From NCBI RefSeq assembly GCF_019947135.1, contig NZ_JAGSHT010000001.1:124001-188000 (forward strand): 64,000 bases of DNA, given 5' to 3'. The position numbers and the translations under genes are program-made. A model generated the notes under the pieces. It worked only from the letters and a program-made list of their open reading frames with translations. It was not told where the DNA came from and searched no databases. Below, one piece after another: positions 1-10,662 of the stretch (position 1 is the first letter of the stretch; each line of letters opens with the position of its first letter). The stretch comes from Occultella gossypii (GTDB taxonomy: Bacteria > Actinomycetota > Actinomycetes > Actinomycetales > Beutenbergiaceae).

Positions 1-570
1 CGCACCGGTGCGATCGCCCTGGTGGCGCAGTCGGCGTTCGTGTTCGAGGACACCGTCCGGGGCAACGTCACCCTCGCCGACGAGGTGGAGCCCGACGGCG
101 AGGGGCTGCCGGTCAGCACCGGTTCCGGATACACCGACGAGCAGGTCTGGGCCGCGCTGGCGATCGCGCAGGCCGATGGTTTCGTCGCCGCGCTGCCCGA
201 TGGACTGGACACCGTCATCGGCGAACGGGGCGCGTCCCTGTCCGGTGGTCAGCGGCAACGGCTGGCGATCGCCCGCGCCCTGATCCGGCGCCCCAGGCTC
301 CTCATCCTCGACGACGCGACCTCCGCCGTCGACCCGCTCGTGGAGCAGGCCATCCTCGCCGGGCTGCGCCGCAGCGCCGGGGACGTCACGGTCATCCTGG
401 TCGCCTACCGCACCGCCACGATCGGACTCGCCGACTCGGTGGTGCACGTCGAGCGTGGTCGCGTGGTCGACGCCGGCACCCACGCCGACCTGCTCGGCCG
501 CGACCGGGGCTACCGGCGTCTGGTCACCGCCTACCAACGCGGCCGCGAGGAGAGGGAGGTGGCCCGGTGA
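1..570 (+). CDS. ABC transporter ATP-binding/permease subunit, 3' part only (degenerate NBD)
   Basis: This is the C-terminal nucleotide-binding domain of an ABC exporter half; the membrane domain and Walker A lie before the window. Visible are the Q-loop (VAQSAFVFEDT), a canonical signature LSGGQRQR, and Walker B LLILDDATSAVD. Walker B has Asp where the catalytic Glu normally sits, and the switch His is replaced by Tyr (VILVAYRTATIG). These are the marks of the non-hydrolytic half of a heterodimeric exporter. Its stop overlaps the start of the next exporter gene (GTGA), so the two are coupled and should form one transporter. The substrate is not predictable. Confidence 0.9.
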   Translation, partial: RTGAIALVAQSAFVFEDTVRGNVTLADEVEPDGEGLPVSTGSGYTDEQVWAALAIAQADGFVAALPDGLDTVIGERGASLSGGQRQRLAIARALIRRPRLLILDDATSAVDPLVEQAILAGLRRSAGDVTVILVAYRTATIGLADSVVHVERGRVVDAGTHADLLGRDRGYRRLVTAYQRGREEREVAR

Positions 571-2369
571 GCGCCACGACCCCCGGAACCAGCGCCCGGA
601 TCGAGAGCACGTCCTCGCTCGGCGTGCTCGGCACCCTCAGGGCGGGCCTCGCGCTCTCCCCGGCGATGCGCACCGGCATCGGCGTCACCCTCGCTCTCGC
701 CGTGCTCGCCACCGCGGGCCGACTGATCGTCCCGATCGTGGTGCAGCAGACCACGGACGTCGGCATCCTCGCCCCGGGCGGGGTGGACGTCGGCCTGGTC
801 CTGCGGCTGTGCGGGATCGCTGCGGTCGGGCTGTTCGCCGCGGCCGCGTGCACCACCTGGGTGAATGTGCGTCTGTTCCGCGCGGCCGAGGCCGGGCTCC
901 TGCAGCTGCGGGTGCGGGCCTTCCGGCACGTGCACGACCTGTCCGTGCTGACTCAGAACACCGAGCGGCGCGGGTCGCTGGTGTCCCGGGTGACCTCCGA
1001 CGTGGACACCATCTCCCTGTTCGTCCAGTGGGGCGGCATGCAGCTCGTGCTGTCCGTGCTGCAGATCGCCGGCGCGACCGTGGCGATGCTGTTCTACTCC
1101 TGGCAGCTGACCATCGTCGTGTGGCTCGCGTTCGCGCCGATGATCGTGCTCGCCCCGAAGGCGCAGAAGGCCCTGAACGTCGCCTATGGCACCGTGCGCC
1201 TGCGGGTCGGGGCCATGCTCGGGCGGATCTCGGAGTCGATCGTGGGCGCCCAGACCATCCGCTCCTACGGCGCCGGTGCCCGCACCCAGCGCCGCATGGA
1301 TGAGGCCATCGGCGAGCACCGGGATGCCGCCGTGCGGGCGCAGGCGTTCGCGTCGCTGGCGTTCTCCTCCGGCGTCCTGCTCTCCGGGCTGGCGCTCGGA
1401 GCCGTCGTGGTCGTCGGCACCCTGCTCGGGATAGACGGCGACCTGACCGTCGGTGGGCTGCTCGCGTTCCTGTTCCTCGTGCAGATCTTCACCGGACCGG
1501 TGCAGTCCGCCACCGAGGTCCTGAACGAGCTCCAGAACGCCGTGGCCGGGTGGCGCCGGGTGATCTCGGTGGTGCACACGCCGTTGGACATCACCGAACC
1601 CGACGAGCCGACCCCGGCCGGGCCGCGCGGCCCCGCGGCCCTGGACTTCGCCGACGTCACCTACACCTACCCCGGCTCCGCCGCCCCGGTGCTGCACGAC
1701 ATCGAGCTCGCGATCCCCGCGGGCGCCCGCGTGGCCGTGGTCGGGGAGACCGGCTCGGGCAAGACCACGCTCGCCAAGCTGCTCACCCGGATGATGGATC
1801 CCGACGCGGGCTCGGTGCGTCTGAACGGTGTGGACCTGCGCGACATCGCGCTCGCGGACCTACGCTCGCGGGTGGTGATCGTGCCGCAGGAGGGGTTCCT
1901 GTTCGACGACACGATCGCCGGGAACGTGGCCTACGGCCGCCCGGACACCGACGCCGACGGCGTGGCCGCCGCGCTCGAGCGCCTCGGCCTGGGCGACTGG
2001 TTGGCCACGCTGCCGCTCGGTGTGCACACCGATGTCGGGCAGCGAGGGGAGGCCCTCAGCGCCGGCGAACGCCAGCTCGTCGCGATCGCGCGGGCCTACC
2101 TGGCCGACGCGGATGTGCTCGTCCTCGACGAGGCGACCTCCGCCGTCGACCCGGCGACCGAGCACCGGATCAGCCGGGCCCTGGCCGAACTGACCCAGGG
2201 GCGCACCTCGGTCGCGATCGCGCACCGACTCTCCACGGCGGAGGCCGCCGACCTGGTCGTCGTCGTGGACGCCGGCCGGATCGTGGAGCTCGGCCCGCAC
2301 ACCGCACTGGTGGCGGCCGGCGGGGTCTACGCGCGGATGCACGCCACCTGGATCTCGGCAAGCGAGTGA
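567..2369 (+). CDS. ABC transporter ATP-binding/permease subunit (catalytic half)
   Basis: A 600-residue exporter half-transporter with about six membrane segments in residues 30-320 and a nucleotide-binding domain at 355-590. Walker A is GETGSGKTT (K399), Walker B VLVLDEATS has the catalytic Glu (E522), and the switch His is present (H553 in IAHRLS). The signature is LSAGE (497-501) rather than LSGGQ. In a dimer this deviant signature faces the degenerate Walker B and H-loop of the upstream subunit, so one ATP site is crippled and the other intact, as in TM287/288-type heterodimers. The GTG start overlaps the previous stop. Substrate unknown; a lipid or drug exporter is possible. Confidence 0.92.
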   Translation: MSATTPGTSARIESTSSLGVLGTLRAGLALSPAMRTGIGVTLALAVLATAGRLIVPIVVQQTTDVGILAPGGVDVGLVLRLCGIAAVGLFAAAACTTWVNVRLFRAAEAGLLQLRVRAFRHVHDLSVLTQNTERRGSLVSRVTSDVDTISLFVQWGGMQLVLSVLQIAGATVAMLFYSWQLTIVVWLAFAPMIVLAPKAQKALNVAYGTVRLRVGAMLGRISESIVGAQTIRSYGAGARTQRRMDEAIGEHRDAAVRAQAFASLAFSSGVLLSGLALGAVVVVGTLLGIDGDLTVGGLLAFLFLVQIFTGPVQSATEVLNELQNAVAGWRRVISVVHTPLDITEPDEPTPAGPRGPAALDFADVTYTYPGSAAPVLHDIELAIPAGARVAVVGETGSGKTTLAKLLTRMMDPDAGSVRLNGVDLRDIALADLRSRVVIVPQEGFLFDDTIAGNVAYGRPDTDADGVAAALERLGLGDWLATLPLGVHTDVGQRGEALSAGERQLVAIARAYLADADVLVLDEATSAVDPATEHRISRALAELTQGRTSVAIAHRLSTAEAADLVVVVDAGRIVELGPHTALVAAGGVYARMHATWISASE

Positions 2370-2419
2370 GGCCCAGTGGGGGTCCGTGAACGTGCCTCGG
2401 GCGTGGGAGGATCGAGGGC

Positions 2420-2812
2420 GTGTCCGACGTGAACCCCTCCATCCTGGATCCCTCGATCGTGGCCCGGCTGAAGCGGGACGAGCACGGTCTCGTCTGCGCC
2501 GTCGTGCAGGACGACGAGAACGGTGACGTCCTCATGGTCGGCTGGATGGACGACGAGGCCCTGCACCGCACGCTGACCACCGGCCGGGCCTGGTACTGGT
2601 CCCGGTCCCGCCAGGAGTACTGGCGCAAGGGCGACACCTCCGGGAACACCCAGCACGTGCGCTCGGTGGCGCTGGACTGCGACGGCGACGCACTGCTGGT
2701 CCGGGTGCACCAGATCGGCCCGGCGTGCCACACCGGCACCCGGACGTGCTTCGAGGCGGGCGGCGACCTCGGCGCCGTCGTGGGCAGCCAGACCCCGGAG
2801 GCCGGACGATGA
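2420..2812 (+). CDS. hisI: phosphoribosyl-AMP cyclohydrolase
   Basis: HisI opens the adenine ring of phosphoribosyl-AMP in the third step of histidine synthesis. At 130 residues this is the usual stand-alone length. Family motifs are clear: [12 protein letters not shown] near residue 35, [14 protein letters not shown] near 58, the metal-binding stretch around [11 protein letters not shown], and the Cys-containing [10 protein letters not shown]. The GTG start has a GGAGG-like site (gggaggatcgagggc) just upstream. The stop overlaps the trpE ATG (ATGA), so histidine and tryptophan genes are translationally coupled here, an arrangement common in actinobacteria. Confidence 0.95.
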   Translation: MSDVNPSILDPSIVARLKRDEHGLVCAVVQDDENGDVLMVGWMDDEALHRTLTTGRAWYWSRSRQEYWRKGDTSGNTQHVRSVALDCDGDALLVRVHQIGPACHTGTRTCFEAGGDLGAVVGSQTPEAGR

Positions 2813-4404
2813 CCGGCGCGCAGTCGAACGCCGCTACCGACTCGGGCGCCGACCTGAAGCTGGCCTGGGGCGAGACCAGGCCCTCCGGCGCCGGGTTCCG
2901 GGACCTGGCGGCGCAGCGCCGGGTGATCCCGGTGGTGCGCCGGATCCTCGCCGACGACGTCACCCCGGTGGGGCTGTATCGCCGGCTGTCCTCGGGCCGG
3001 GCCGGCACCTTCATCCTGGAGTCGGCGGCCTCGGACGGGGTCTGGTCGCGGTGGTCGTTCGTGGGGGTCTCCTCCCGGGCGATCCTGAGCGAGGCCGACG
3101 GTCAGGCCCACTGGTACGGCGACGTCCCGGTCGCGGTGCCCCGCACCGGTGACGTGCTCGAGGTGCTCCGGGAGACCCTGCGCGTACTGCACACCCCGGC
3201 GCTACCGGGCCTGCCACCGCTGACCGGTGGGCTCGTCGGTGCGCTCGGCTGGGACGTGATCCACCACTGGGAACCCACGCTGCCGCGGCTGGCCCGCGAG
3301 GAGCTGGGCGTCCCCGAGGTCGCGCTGTGCCTCGTCGGGGACATGGCCGCCGTCGACCACAACACCGGCGACGTCTGGCTGATCGCGAACGCCATCAACT
3401 TCGACGACACCGATGACCGGGTCGACGAGGCGTACGCCGACGCCGTCGCCAGGCTCGACGCGATGGCCGCCGCACTCGTGGCCCCCGCCCCGTCCCGCGC
3501 GATGGTCACCCTCGACGGCGCGGCGGCGCGGGAACCGGAGCTGCGGTTCCGGACCGAGCGGGCCGACTTCGAGGCCGGCGTCCTCGCCGCCAAACAGGCG
3601 ATCCGCGAGGGCGAGGTGTTCCAGGTGGTGCTGTCCCAGCGCCTGGAGCTCGAGTGCACCGCGGACCCGCTCGACGTGTACCGGGTGCTGCGGACCATCA
3701 ACCCGAGCCCGTACATGTACTTCCTGCACCTGGGTGACCCGGCGGCTGATGGCGAGGGTGACTACCACGTGGTCGGCTCCAGCCCGGAGACCCTGGTCAA
3801 GGTCACCGGCCGGGACGTGGTCAGCTTCCCGATCGCGGGCTCCCGTCCGCGCGGCGAGAACGCGACGCAGGACCGCGAGCATGCCGACGAACTGCTCGTG
3901 GACCCGAAGGAACGCGCCGAGCACCTGATGCTCGTGGACCTGGCCCGCAACGACCTCGGCCGGGTCTGCGAGCCCGGCAGCGTCGCCGTCATCGAGTTCA
4001 TGGAGATCAAGCGGTACAGCCACATCATGCACATGTCCTCCACGGTCAGCGGGCGGCTCCGCCCGGAGTCGACGGCGGTGGACGTGTTCACGGCGACGTT
4101 CCCGGCGGGCACCCTCTCGGGAGCGCCGAAGCCGCGGGCGATCGCGCTCATCGACGAGTTGGAGCCGGCCCGCCGGGGCATCTACGGCGGCACGGTCGGC
4201 TACTTCGACCTGGCGGGCGACCTCGACATGGCGATCGCGATCCGGACCGCGCTGATCTCGCGAGGCGTCGCGAGCGTACAGGCCGGCGGGGGACTGGTGG
4301 CGGACTCGGTGCCGGAGACGGAGTACTGGGAGAGCCGGAACAAGGCCGCCGCCGCGGTACGGGCGGTGCAGATCGCCGCCGGGATCGAGGCGATCGCGCC
4401 GTGA
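2809..4404 (+). CDS. trpE: anthranilate synthase component I
   Basis: TrpE makes anthranilate from chorismate using ammonia delivered by TrpG, which is not in this window. The start at 2809 overlaps the hisI stop and gives 531 residues, normal for the family. The N-terminal feedback-inhibition motif appears as FILESAA. The chorismate-binding domain shows the [20 protein letters not shown] block, the [11 protein letters not shown] block and the C-terminal IRTALI...[18 protein letters not shown] region. It is followed directly by a tryptophan-associated membrane protein gene, with a GTGA overlap. Confidence 0.96.
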   Translation: MTGAQSNAATDSGADLKLAWGETRPSGAGFRDLAAQRRVIPVVRRILADDVTPVGLYRRLSSGRAGTFILESAASDGVWSRWSFVGVSSRAILSEADGQAHWYGDVPVAVPRTGDVLEVLRETLRVLHTPALPGLPPLTGGLVGALGWDVIHHWEPTLPRLAREELGVPEVALCLVGDMAAVDHNTGDVWLIANAINFDDTDDRVDEAYADAVARLDAMAAALVAPAPSRAMVTLDGAAAREPELRFRTERADFEAGVLAAKQAIREGEVFQVVLSQRLELECTADPLDVYRVLRTINPSPYMYFLHLGDPAADGEGDYHVVGSSPETLVKVTGRDVVSFPIAGSRPRGENATQDREHADELLVDPKERAEHLMLVDLARNDLGRVCEPGSVAVIEFMEIKRYSHIMHMSSTVSGRLRPESTAVDVFTATFPAGTLSGAPKPRAIALIDELEPARRGIYGGTVGYFDLAGDLDMAIAIRTALISRGVASVQAGGGLVADSVPETEYWESRNKAAAAVRAVQIAAGIEAIAP

Positions 4405-5060
4405 CGCCGGCGTCCACGCGCCGACGGCTGGGCCGCGGTCCGGCCGTGCTGATCCTGCTCGTGGCCGGGGCGGCGCTGCTGGTCACCACCCTGGGCACCT
4501 GGGTCAGCGCGCCCGTGGCCGGCATGCTCGGGACCGAGACGGTCACCGTGGGCGGCGCCGCGGCCGCCCCGGTGGTCCCGTCCGTGGCGCTCGTCGTACT
4601 CGCAGCCGCGCTCGCCCTCGGCCTGTCCGGCCGGGTGGTCCGGATGCTGGCGGCCGTGCTGGCGGCCCTCGCCGGAGCGGCGGCGGCGGCGGCGGTGCTG
4701 GCGTTCCTGCGGGACCCGGCCACCCCGGCGCAGGCTGCCGCGGGCGAGCTGATCGGAGTCCGCGAGATCGGCGGCGAGCCGGCCGTGACCGCGCTGCCCT
4801 ACCTCGCGTTCGGTGTGGCCGCGGTGATCCTCGTCCTCGGTATCGCGCTGCCGTTCCTGGTCGGGCAGTGGGGCCGGGTCGGTCGCCGCTATGAGCGCGG
4901 TTCGGGTCCCGCCCCGGCCGGGGTCGATGCCGCGGCGCCGGAGGCGAGTGCACCGGGGCCGACCGCGGCGCCGGCCGCCGGGTCGGCGCGGACCACCCGG
5001 ATGGAGGACTGGGACGCGCTGAGCCGCGGCGAGGACCCGAGCGAGGGGGCGGACCGGTAG
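4401..5060 (+). CDS. Trp biosynthesis-associated membrane protein (Trp_oprn_chp family)
   Basis: A 219-residue membrane protein with four hydrophobic segments (about residues 14-35, 57-78, 82-106 and 134-155), an Ala-rich centre and a charged C-terminal tail. Size, topology and position straight after trpE match the actinobacterial family of tryptophan-operon-associated membrane proteins. Its biochemical role is not established. The GTG start overlaps the trpE stop, so its expression is tied to trpE. Confidence 0.85.
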   Translation: MTPASTRRRLGRGPAVLILLVAGAALLVTTLGTWVSAPVAGMLGTETVTVGGAAAAPVVPSVALVVLAAALALGLSGRVVRMLAAVLAALAGAAAAAAVLAFLRDPATPAQAAAGELIGVREIGGEPAVTALPYLAFGVAAVILVLGIALPFLVGQWGRVGRRYERGSGPAPAGVDAAAPEASAPGPTAAPAAGSARTTRMEDWDALSRGEDPSEGADR

Positions 5061-5103
5061 TCTGGTCGCGCCGAGCACGACCACCGCGAAGGGCCACTGC
5101 ACC

Positions 5104-5406
5104 ATGACCAACGAAGCGATCACCGAATCCACCCGGCACTCCGAGGATTCGGTGGCGGGCGGGCACTACGCCCCCGAGAACCTGCCGACCGCCCCACCGT
5201 CCAACCACGGCCGCACCATCGCCGGCTGGACCCTGTTCTGGGGTGGTGTGGTCGGCTCCCTCGTGGTCGGCATCGCGTTCATCCTGCAGAACCTGACCAT
5301 CGGGATCATCGGTGGCGCCGTCATCGTCATCGGGTGCGTCGCCAGCGCGATCCTGCGAGCCCTCGGTTACGGCCAGCTCGAGCGCAACTCCGGGCGGACC
5401 GCGTAG
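5104..5406 (+). CDS. HGxxPAAW-type small membrane protein (DUF6704-like)
   Basis: A 100-residue protein with a soluble N-terminus and two membrane helices (about 44-64 and 66-85). Just before the first helix is HGRTIAGW, a variant of the HGxxPAAW motif that names a family found between trpE and trpC in actinobacteria. A TAGTCT hexamer at 5058-5063 could serve as a -10 for an internal promoter, and a GAAGGG site lies about 10 nt before the ATG. Function unknown; likely an accessory envelope protein. Confidence 0.8.
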   Translation: MTNEAITESTRHSEDSVAGGHYAPENLPTAPPSNHGRTIAGWTLFWGGVVGSLVVGIAFILQNLTIGIIGGAVIVIGCVASAILRALGYGQLERNSGRTA

Positions 5407-5412
5407 CCCGCG

Positions 5413-5961
5413 ATGTCCTACCCTCCCGTGCCGCCCTCCAGCGGTGGTGTGAACCCCTACGGGGCACAGGATCCCTACGGCGCGGCCGGATCGAACCCGG
5501 GCCCCTCGAACGAGGACCGGGCGTTCGTGGAGGGGCCCCAGCCCTGGGACCCGCAGGCACCCGGTTCGTACGGCCAGTCCCAGTACGGCACACAGCCCCA
5601 GTACGGCGCACAGCCCCAGTACGGCGCACAGCAGTACGGCCAGCCGCAGTACGGCCAGCCGCAGTCCCCGTACGGGGTCAGCCCGTACGGGTACGGCCTG
5701 GCGGCCACCCACCGGAACAGCCTCGGCACCACCGCTCTCGTGCTCGGGATCGTCGGGTTCTTCCTGGCCTGCATCCCGCTCGTGGGCATCGGGCTCGGCA
5801 TCGGCGCCATCGTGAACGGCACCAAGGGCCGCGCCGCTGCCGATGCCGGCCAGGCCACCAACAGGGGCTCCGCCACGGCCGGCGTCGTCATGGGTGTGCT
5901 GGCCATCATCGCGGGTGTCTTCTGGGTCCTCGTGTCCCTCTCCCAGGGCTACTACGGGTGA
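5413..5961 (+). CDS. DUF4190 domain membrane protein with QYG repeats
   Basis: The first 95 residues are a Pro/Gln/Tyr/Gly-rich, probably disordered cytoplasmic tail with repeated QPQYG-like units. Two hydrophobic segments follow (about residues 108-132 and 155-178), separated by NGTKGRAAADAGQATNRGSA. That GRAxADxG...GxAxAGxxxG pattern is the DUF4190 signature. It starts 6 nt after the previous gene and overlaps the next start (GTGA). Function unknown. Confidence 0.82.
   Translation: MSYPPVPPSSGGVNPYGAQDPYGAAGSNPGPSNEDRAFVEGPQPWDPQAPGSYGQSQYGTQPQYGAQPQYGAQQYGQPQYGQPQSPYGVSPYGYGLAATHRNSLGTTALVLGIVGFFLACIPLVGIGLGIGAIVNGTKGRAAADAGQATNRGSATAGVVMGVLAIIAGVFWVLVSLSQGYYG
5581..5664 (+). repeat. in-frame tandem repeats encoding QYG units
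   Basis: Degenerate 12-18 bp units built on cagtacggc code for repeated QPQYGA and QYGQP segments in the N-terminal tail of the DUF4190 protein. This is coding repetition, not an array. Confidence 0.8.
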
Positions 5962-6371
5962 GCGTCGAGGCCACGGCGCCGCCCCGGGACCGGCGCACGC
6001 CGGTGCTGGTCGGTGCCGCGGTGGCCGCCGGCACCGCGCTGCTCGCGCTCGTGGACCCGCACGACGGCGGGTACGGGTTCTGCCCGATGCTGCGCCTGAC
6101 CGGGTGGTTCTGCCCGTTCTGCGGTGGCCTGCGGACCACGCACTCGCTCGCCACCGGCGACCTGGCCGGGGCGTGGGCGGCGAACCCTATGCTCGCCATC
6201 GCGTTGCCGATGGTGGCACTGGTCTGGGTCTGGTGGCTCGTGCGGGTCTGGCGTTCGGAGCCCGTCCGGCGGTCGCCGACGTGGGTGTGGGTGGCGCTCG
6301 GCGCCGGCCTGCTCGTGTTCACGGTGCTACGCAACCTGCCCGCGCTTGCGCCCTATCTCTCCCCGGTCTGA
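5958..6371 (+). CDS. DUF2752 membrane protein
   Basis: A 137-residue protein with three hydrophobic segments (about 15-33, 70-90 and 106-124). The diagnostic DUF2752 block GWFCPFCGGLRTTHSL carries two Cys in CPFC plus a conserved His. The GTG start is set by the overlap with the DUF4190 stop. DUF2752 genes recur next to DUF4190-like genes and trpC in actinobacteria. The role is unknown; the CxxC-like pair invites a metal or redox idea, but nothing here proves it. Confidence 0.85.
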   Translation: MSVEATAPPRDRRTPVLVGAAVAAGTALLALVDPHDGGYGFCPMLRLTGWFCPFCGGLRTTHSLATGDLAGAWAANPMLAIALPMVALVWVWWLVRVWRSEPVRRSPTWVWVALGAGLLVFTVLRNLPALAPYLSPV

Positions 6372-6454
6372 GGCACCCCCGTCGCCCGCCGTGAGATGCG
6401 TCCTGGGCGCCGGAGGTTTCGGCATACGATGGTGGCCGAGCAAGGGAGAGGCGG

Positions 6455-7269
6455 ATGGTGACCGTTCTTGAGGAGATCGTGGCCGGGGTCCGGGAGGACC
6501 TGGCGGTCCGGGAAGCGGCGACTCCGCTCGAGGAGTTGAAGGAACAGGCGGCGGCCCGCCCGTCGGCCATGAATGCCCTCGACGCGCTCGCCAAGGACGA
6601 TGCCGTCACCGTGATCGCCGAGGTGAAGCGGTCCAGCCCCTCCAAGGGAGCGCTGGCGGACATCGCGGATCCGGCCGGCCTGGCCGCGGACTACGAGGCG
6701 GGCGGGGCGTCCGCGATCAGTGTGCTCACCGAGCGCCGCCGGTTCGGTGGATCCCTGGACGACCTCGACGGCGTCCGGGCGGCCGTGGACGTGCCCGTGC
6801 TGCGCAAGGATTTCATCGTCACCCCCTATCAGGTGTGGGAGGCAAGGGCGCACGGCGCGGACATCGTGCTCCTCATCGTGGCGTCCCTCGAGCAGACCGT
6901 GCTCACCTCACTCACCGAACGGGTGCACTCGCTCGGCATGACCGCCCTCGTCGAGGCGCACACCGCCGAGGAGGTGGAGCGGGCCGTGGACGCCGGCGCC
7001 CGCCTGCTCGGGGTGAACACCCGCAACCTGCACACCCTCGAGGTCCGCCGCGAGGTGTTCGCCGAACTGGCCCCGCGGATCCCGGACGGGATCGTCCGGG
7101 TCGCCGAGTCCGGTGTCCGGGGTCCACACGACCTCATGGACTACGCTCGCTGGGGCGCCGACGCGGTGCTCGTGGGGGAGGCGCTCGTGACCCAGGGCGA
7201 CCCGCGGGCCGCCGTCAAGGACATGGTCGCCGCCGGGACCCATCCGTCGCTGCGGGCGGTGCGCAGCCG

Positions 7270-7273
<4 letters not shown>
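6455..7273 (+). CDS. trpC: indole-3-glycerol phosphate synthase
   Basis: TrpC closes the indole ring from CdRP in the fourth step of tryptophan synthesis. It has 272 residues and a (beta/alpha)8 fold. Catalytic landmarks are [13 protein letters not shown] (Glu and Lys), the [10 protein letters not shown] strand (Lys), [27 protein letters not shown] and VAESGV. A GGGAGAGG site precedes the ATG by a few bases, and a TACGAT hexamer at about 6424-6429 could be a local -10. It overlaps trpB by GTGA. Confidence 0.97.
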
Positions 7274-8555
<1,282 letters not shown>

Positions 8556-8559
<4 letters not shown>

Positions 8560-9374
8560 CCGGATCCAGGACGGCCGCAACCATCGACGCAGCGCGGGCG
8601 GAGGGTCGCGCCGCGCTCGTGGTGTACCTGCCGGTCGGCTACCCGGACGTGGACGGCTCCATCGCCGCGGCACGCGCCGCCGTCGAGGCCGGAGCCGACA
8701 TCGTCGAGCTCGGCCTGCCGTACTCCGACCCCGGCATGGACGGCGCGGTCAACCAGGAGGCCATGCAGGCCGCCCTGGCCGGCGGCACCCGCACCGCGGA
8801 CGTGTTGCGCGCGGTCCGCGAGGTCGCCGAGACCGGTGCCCCCACGCTCGTGATGACGTACTACAACCCGGTGCTGCGCTACGGCGTGGACCGCTTCGCG
8901 ACCGACCTGGTGGCCGCCGGGGGAGCGGGCCTGATCACCCCGGACCTGATCCCGGACGAGGCCGGCGAGTGGATCGCCGCAGCGGACGCCCACGACCTGG
9001 ACAAGGTGTTCCTGGTCGCGCCGAGCTCCACCACGGAGCGGCTGCACCTGACCACCGCCGCGAGCCGGGGCTTCGTCTACGCCGCCTCCACGATGGGCGT
9101 CACCGGGGCGCGCGCGAGCGTCGGCCCGCGGGCCGAGGCGCTCGTGGCCGCGACCCGGGCGGCCGGGGCCGAACGCGTCTGCGTCGGCCTCGGGGTCTCG
9201 ACCGGCGCCCAGGCGGCCGAGGTGGCCAGCTACGCCGATGGCGTGATCGTCGGCTCGGCGCTCGTGCGCACCCTGATCCGCTCCGACGGTGACCGGGACG
9301 CGGCCCTGGAGGACCTGCGCCTGCTCATCGGCGAACTCGCCGAGGGCGTGCGGGCCGGACGGCTGGTCCGGTGA
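8556..9374 (+). CDS. trpA: tryptophan synthase alpha chain
   Basis: TrpA releases indole from indole-3-glycerol phosphate and channels it to TrpB. Both catalytic acids are present: E51 in VELGLPYSD and D62 in GMDGAVNQ. The phosphate loop region VTGARASVG and the C-terminal GVSTGAQA and [10 protein letters not shown] complete the barrel. It has 272 residues. The last codons overlap the lgt start (GTGA), so lgt is part of the trp transcription unit. Confidence 0.96.
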
Positions 9375-10447
9375 ACGGCATCCCGAGCCCTTCGCAGGGC
9401 GTCTGGTACCTCGGTCCGATCCCGATCCGGGCCTATGCCCTGGCGATCCTCGCCGGCATCGTGGTGGCGGGCTTCATCGCGATCCGTCGGTACCGGGCCC
9501 GCGGTGGCCCCGAGGGTGCCGTCCTCGATGCGATCTTCTGGGCGGTGCCGTTCGGCATCGTCGGTGCGCGGATCTACCACGTGTTCTCGTCGCCGGACGC
9601 CTACTTCGGGCCGAACGGCGATCCTTGGCTCGCGTTCGCGATCTGGAACGGCGGCCTCGGCATCTGGGGCGCGATCCCGGCAGGTGCGCTCGGTGCCTGG
9701 ATCAGTCTGCGCCGCGCCGGCCTGCGCCTCGCCCCGTTCGCGGACTCCCTGGCGCCTGCGCTCGCCGTGGCGCAGGCGATCGGCCGGCTCGGCAACTACT
9801 TCAACCAGGAGCTCTTCGGCGCGTCCACGACGCTCCCGTGGGGCCTGCAGATCTCCGAACAGACCCTGCGGGCCCAGGGGCTCGACTATCCCGCCGGCAC
9901 CCTGTTCCATCCGACGTTCCTGTACGAGCTCCTCTGGAACCTCGCGCTCGCCGGCGTGCTCATCTGGCTCGATCGCCGGCTCCGGCTCGGGCACGGCCGG
10001 GTGTTCTGGCTCTACGTCTTCGGGTACACGCTCGGCCGCGTCTGGATCGAGTACCTGCGCATCGACGAGGCCGAGCAGGTCCTCGGTCTGCGCCTGAACG
10101 TCTGGACCTCGATCATCGTCGGTCTGGCGGCCCTGATAATCTTCATAGTGATCTCCCGCCGCCACCCCGGGCGGGAAGAATCGGTCTGGCTACCCGGTCG
10201 TGAACCGGACGAACAGAGCGAGGACGAGGCCGAAACCTCGGCCGATGACGAGGTCGACGCAGCATCCGAGCACGACTCGGACGACGTGGTCGAGACAGCC
10301 GAGACCGATCCGGTCGACGACGCTGAGGAGAACGACATGACCGACGAGACTCCCACGGAGACCGTCGACGAGCAGGCAGACCTCGAGCAGACCCGCACCA
10401 AGGCGGGCGCAGCGGATCCCCTCCCGGAGGACGACCCCGGTCGGTGA
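9371..10447 (+). CDS. lgt: prolipoprotein diacylglyceryl transferase
   Basis: Lgt attaches diacylglycerol to the lipobox cysteine of prolipoproteins. The protein has about seven membrane segments; the Lgt signature is GRLGNYFNQELFG (residues about 137-149), with HPTFLYE later in the chain. The family core ends near residue 280. The remaining 75 or so residues are an acidic, disordered Asp/Glu/Thr tail, a feature of actinobacterial Lgt proteins. Many lipoprotein substrates are encoded in this same window. Confidence 0.96.
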   Translation: MNGIPSPSQGVWYLGPIPIRAYALAILAGIVVAGFIAIRRYRARGGPEGAVLDAIFWAVPFGIVGARIYHVFSSPDAYFGPNGDPWLAFAIWNGGLGIWGAIPAGALGAWISLRRAGLRLAPFADSLAPALAVAQAIGRLGNYFNQELFGASTTLPWGLQISEQTLRAQGLDYPAGTLFHPTFLYELLWNLALAGVLIWLDRRLRLGHGRVFWLYVFGYTLGRVWIEYLRIDEAEQVLGLRLNVWTSIIVGLAALIIFIVISRRHPGREESVWLPGREPDEQSEDEAETSADDEVDAASEHDSDDVVETAETDPVDDAEENDMTDETPTETVDEQADLEQTRTKAGAADPLPEDDPGR

Positions 10448-10517
10448 CCCGTGTGCGAGGCAGGCATGGCAGGCACAGCAACGATGCGGGCCATGCGGTC
10501 TCCTATTTCACATGGGC

Positions 10518-10533
10518 GTAACACAACCGAAAC
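10518..10533 (+). promoter_or_regulatory. GlnR-type nitrogen-control box upstream of gltB
   Basis: GTAAC (10518-10522), six bases, then GAAAC (10529-10533) matches the GTnAC-n6-GAAAC arrangement of actinobacterial GlnR sites. It lies 130 bp before gltB, a natural nitrogen-regulated target. A second a/b pair is not evident, so the site may be weak. Confidence 0.6.
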
Positions 10534-10559
10534 ATGGGGCGTGCATCCTCTGATGGTCT

Positions 10560-10579
10560 GCGGAGAGTAAAGTCTCCGC
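10560..10579 (+). promoter_or_regulatory. perfect inverted repeat overlapping a possible -10 of gltB
   Basis: GCGGAGA (10560-10566) and TCTCCGC (10573-10579) form a 7-bp perfect inverted repeat around GTAAAG. TAAAGT (10568-10573) inside it is a possible -10 element. It could be an operator or the first hairpin of the leader. A second hairpin (arms 10623-10629 and 10640-10646) sits just before the GAGGA ribosome site. Confidence 0.4.
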
Positions 10580-10662
10580 CGCAGGTGGGTCGACGGCGTC
10601 CCAACAAGTAGTGCAACCGATGCCGCGGGTCCCCCGATCCCCGCGGTGGTGAGGATGATCGG

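Noticed and set aside
5581-5664. Short tandem repeats that could suggest an array
   Set aside because: They are coding repeats of QYG without regular spacers; not CRISPR. No CRISPR array was seen anywhere.
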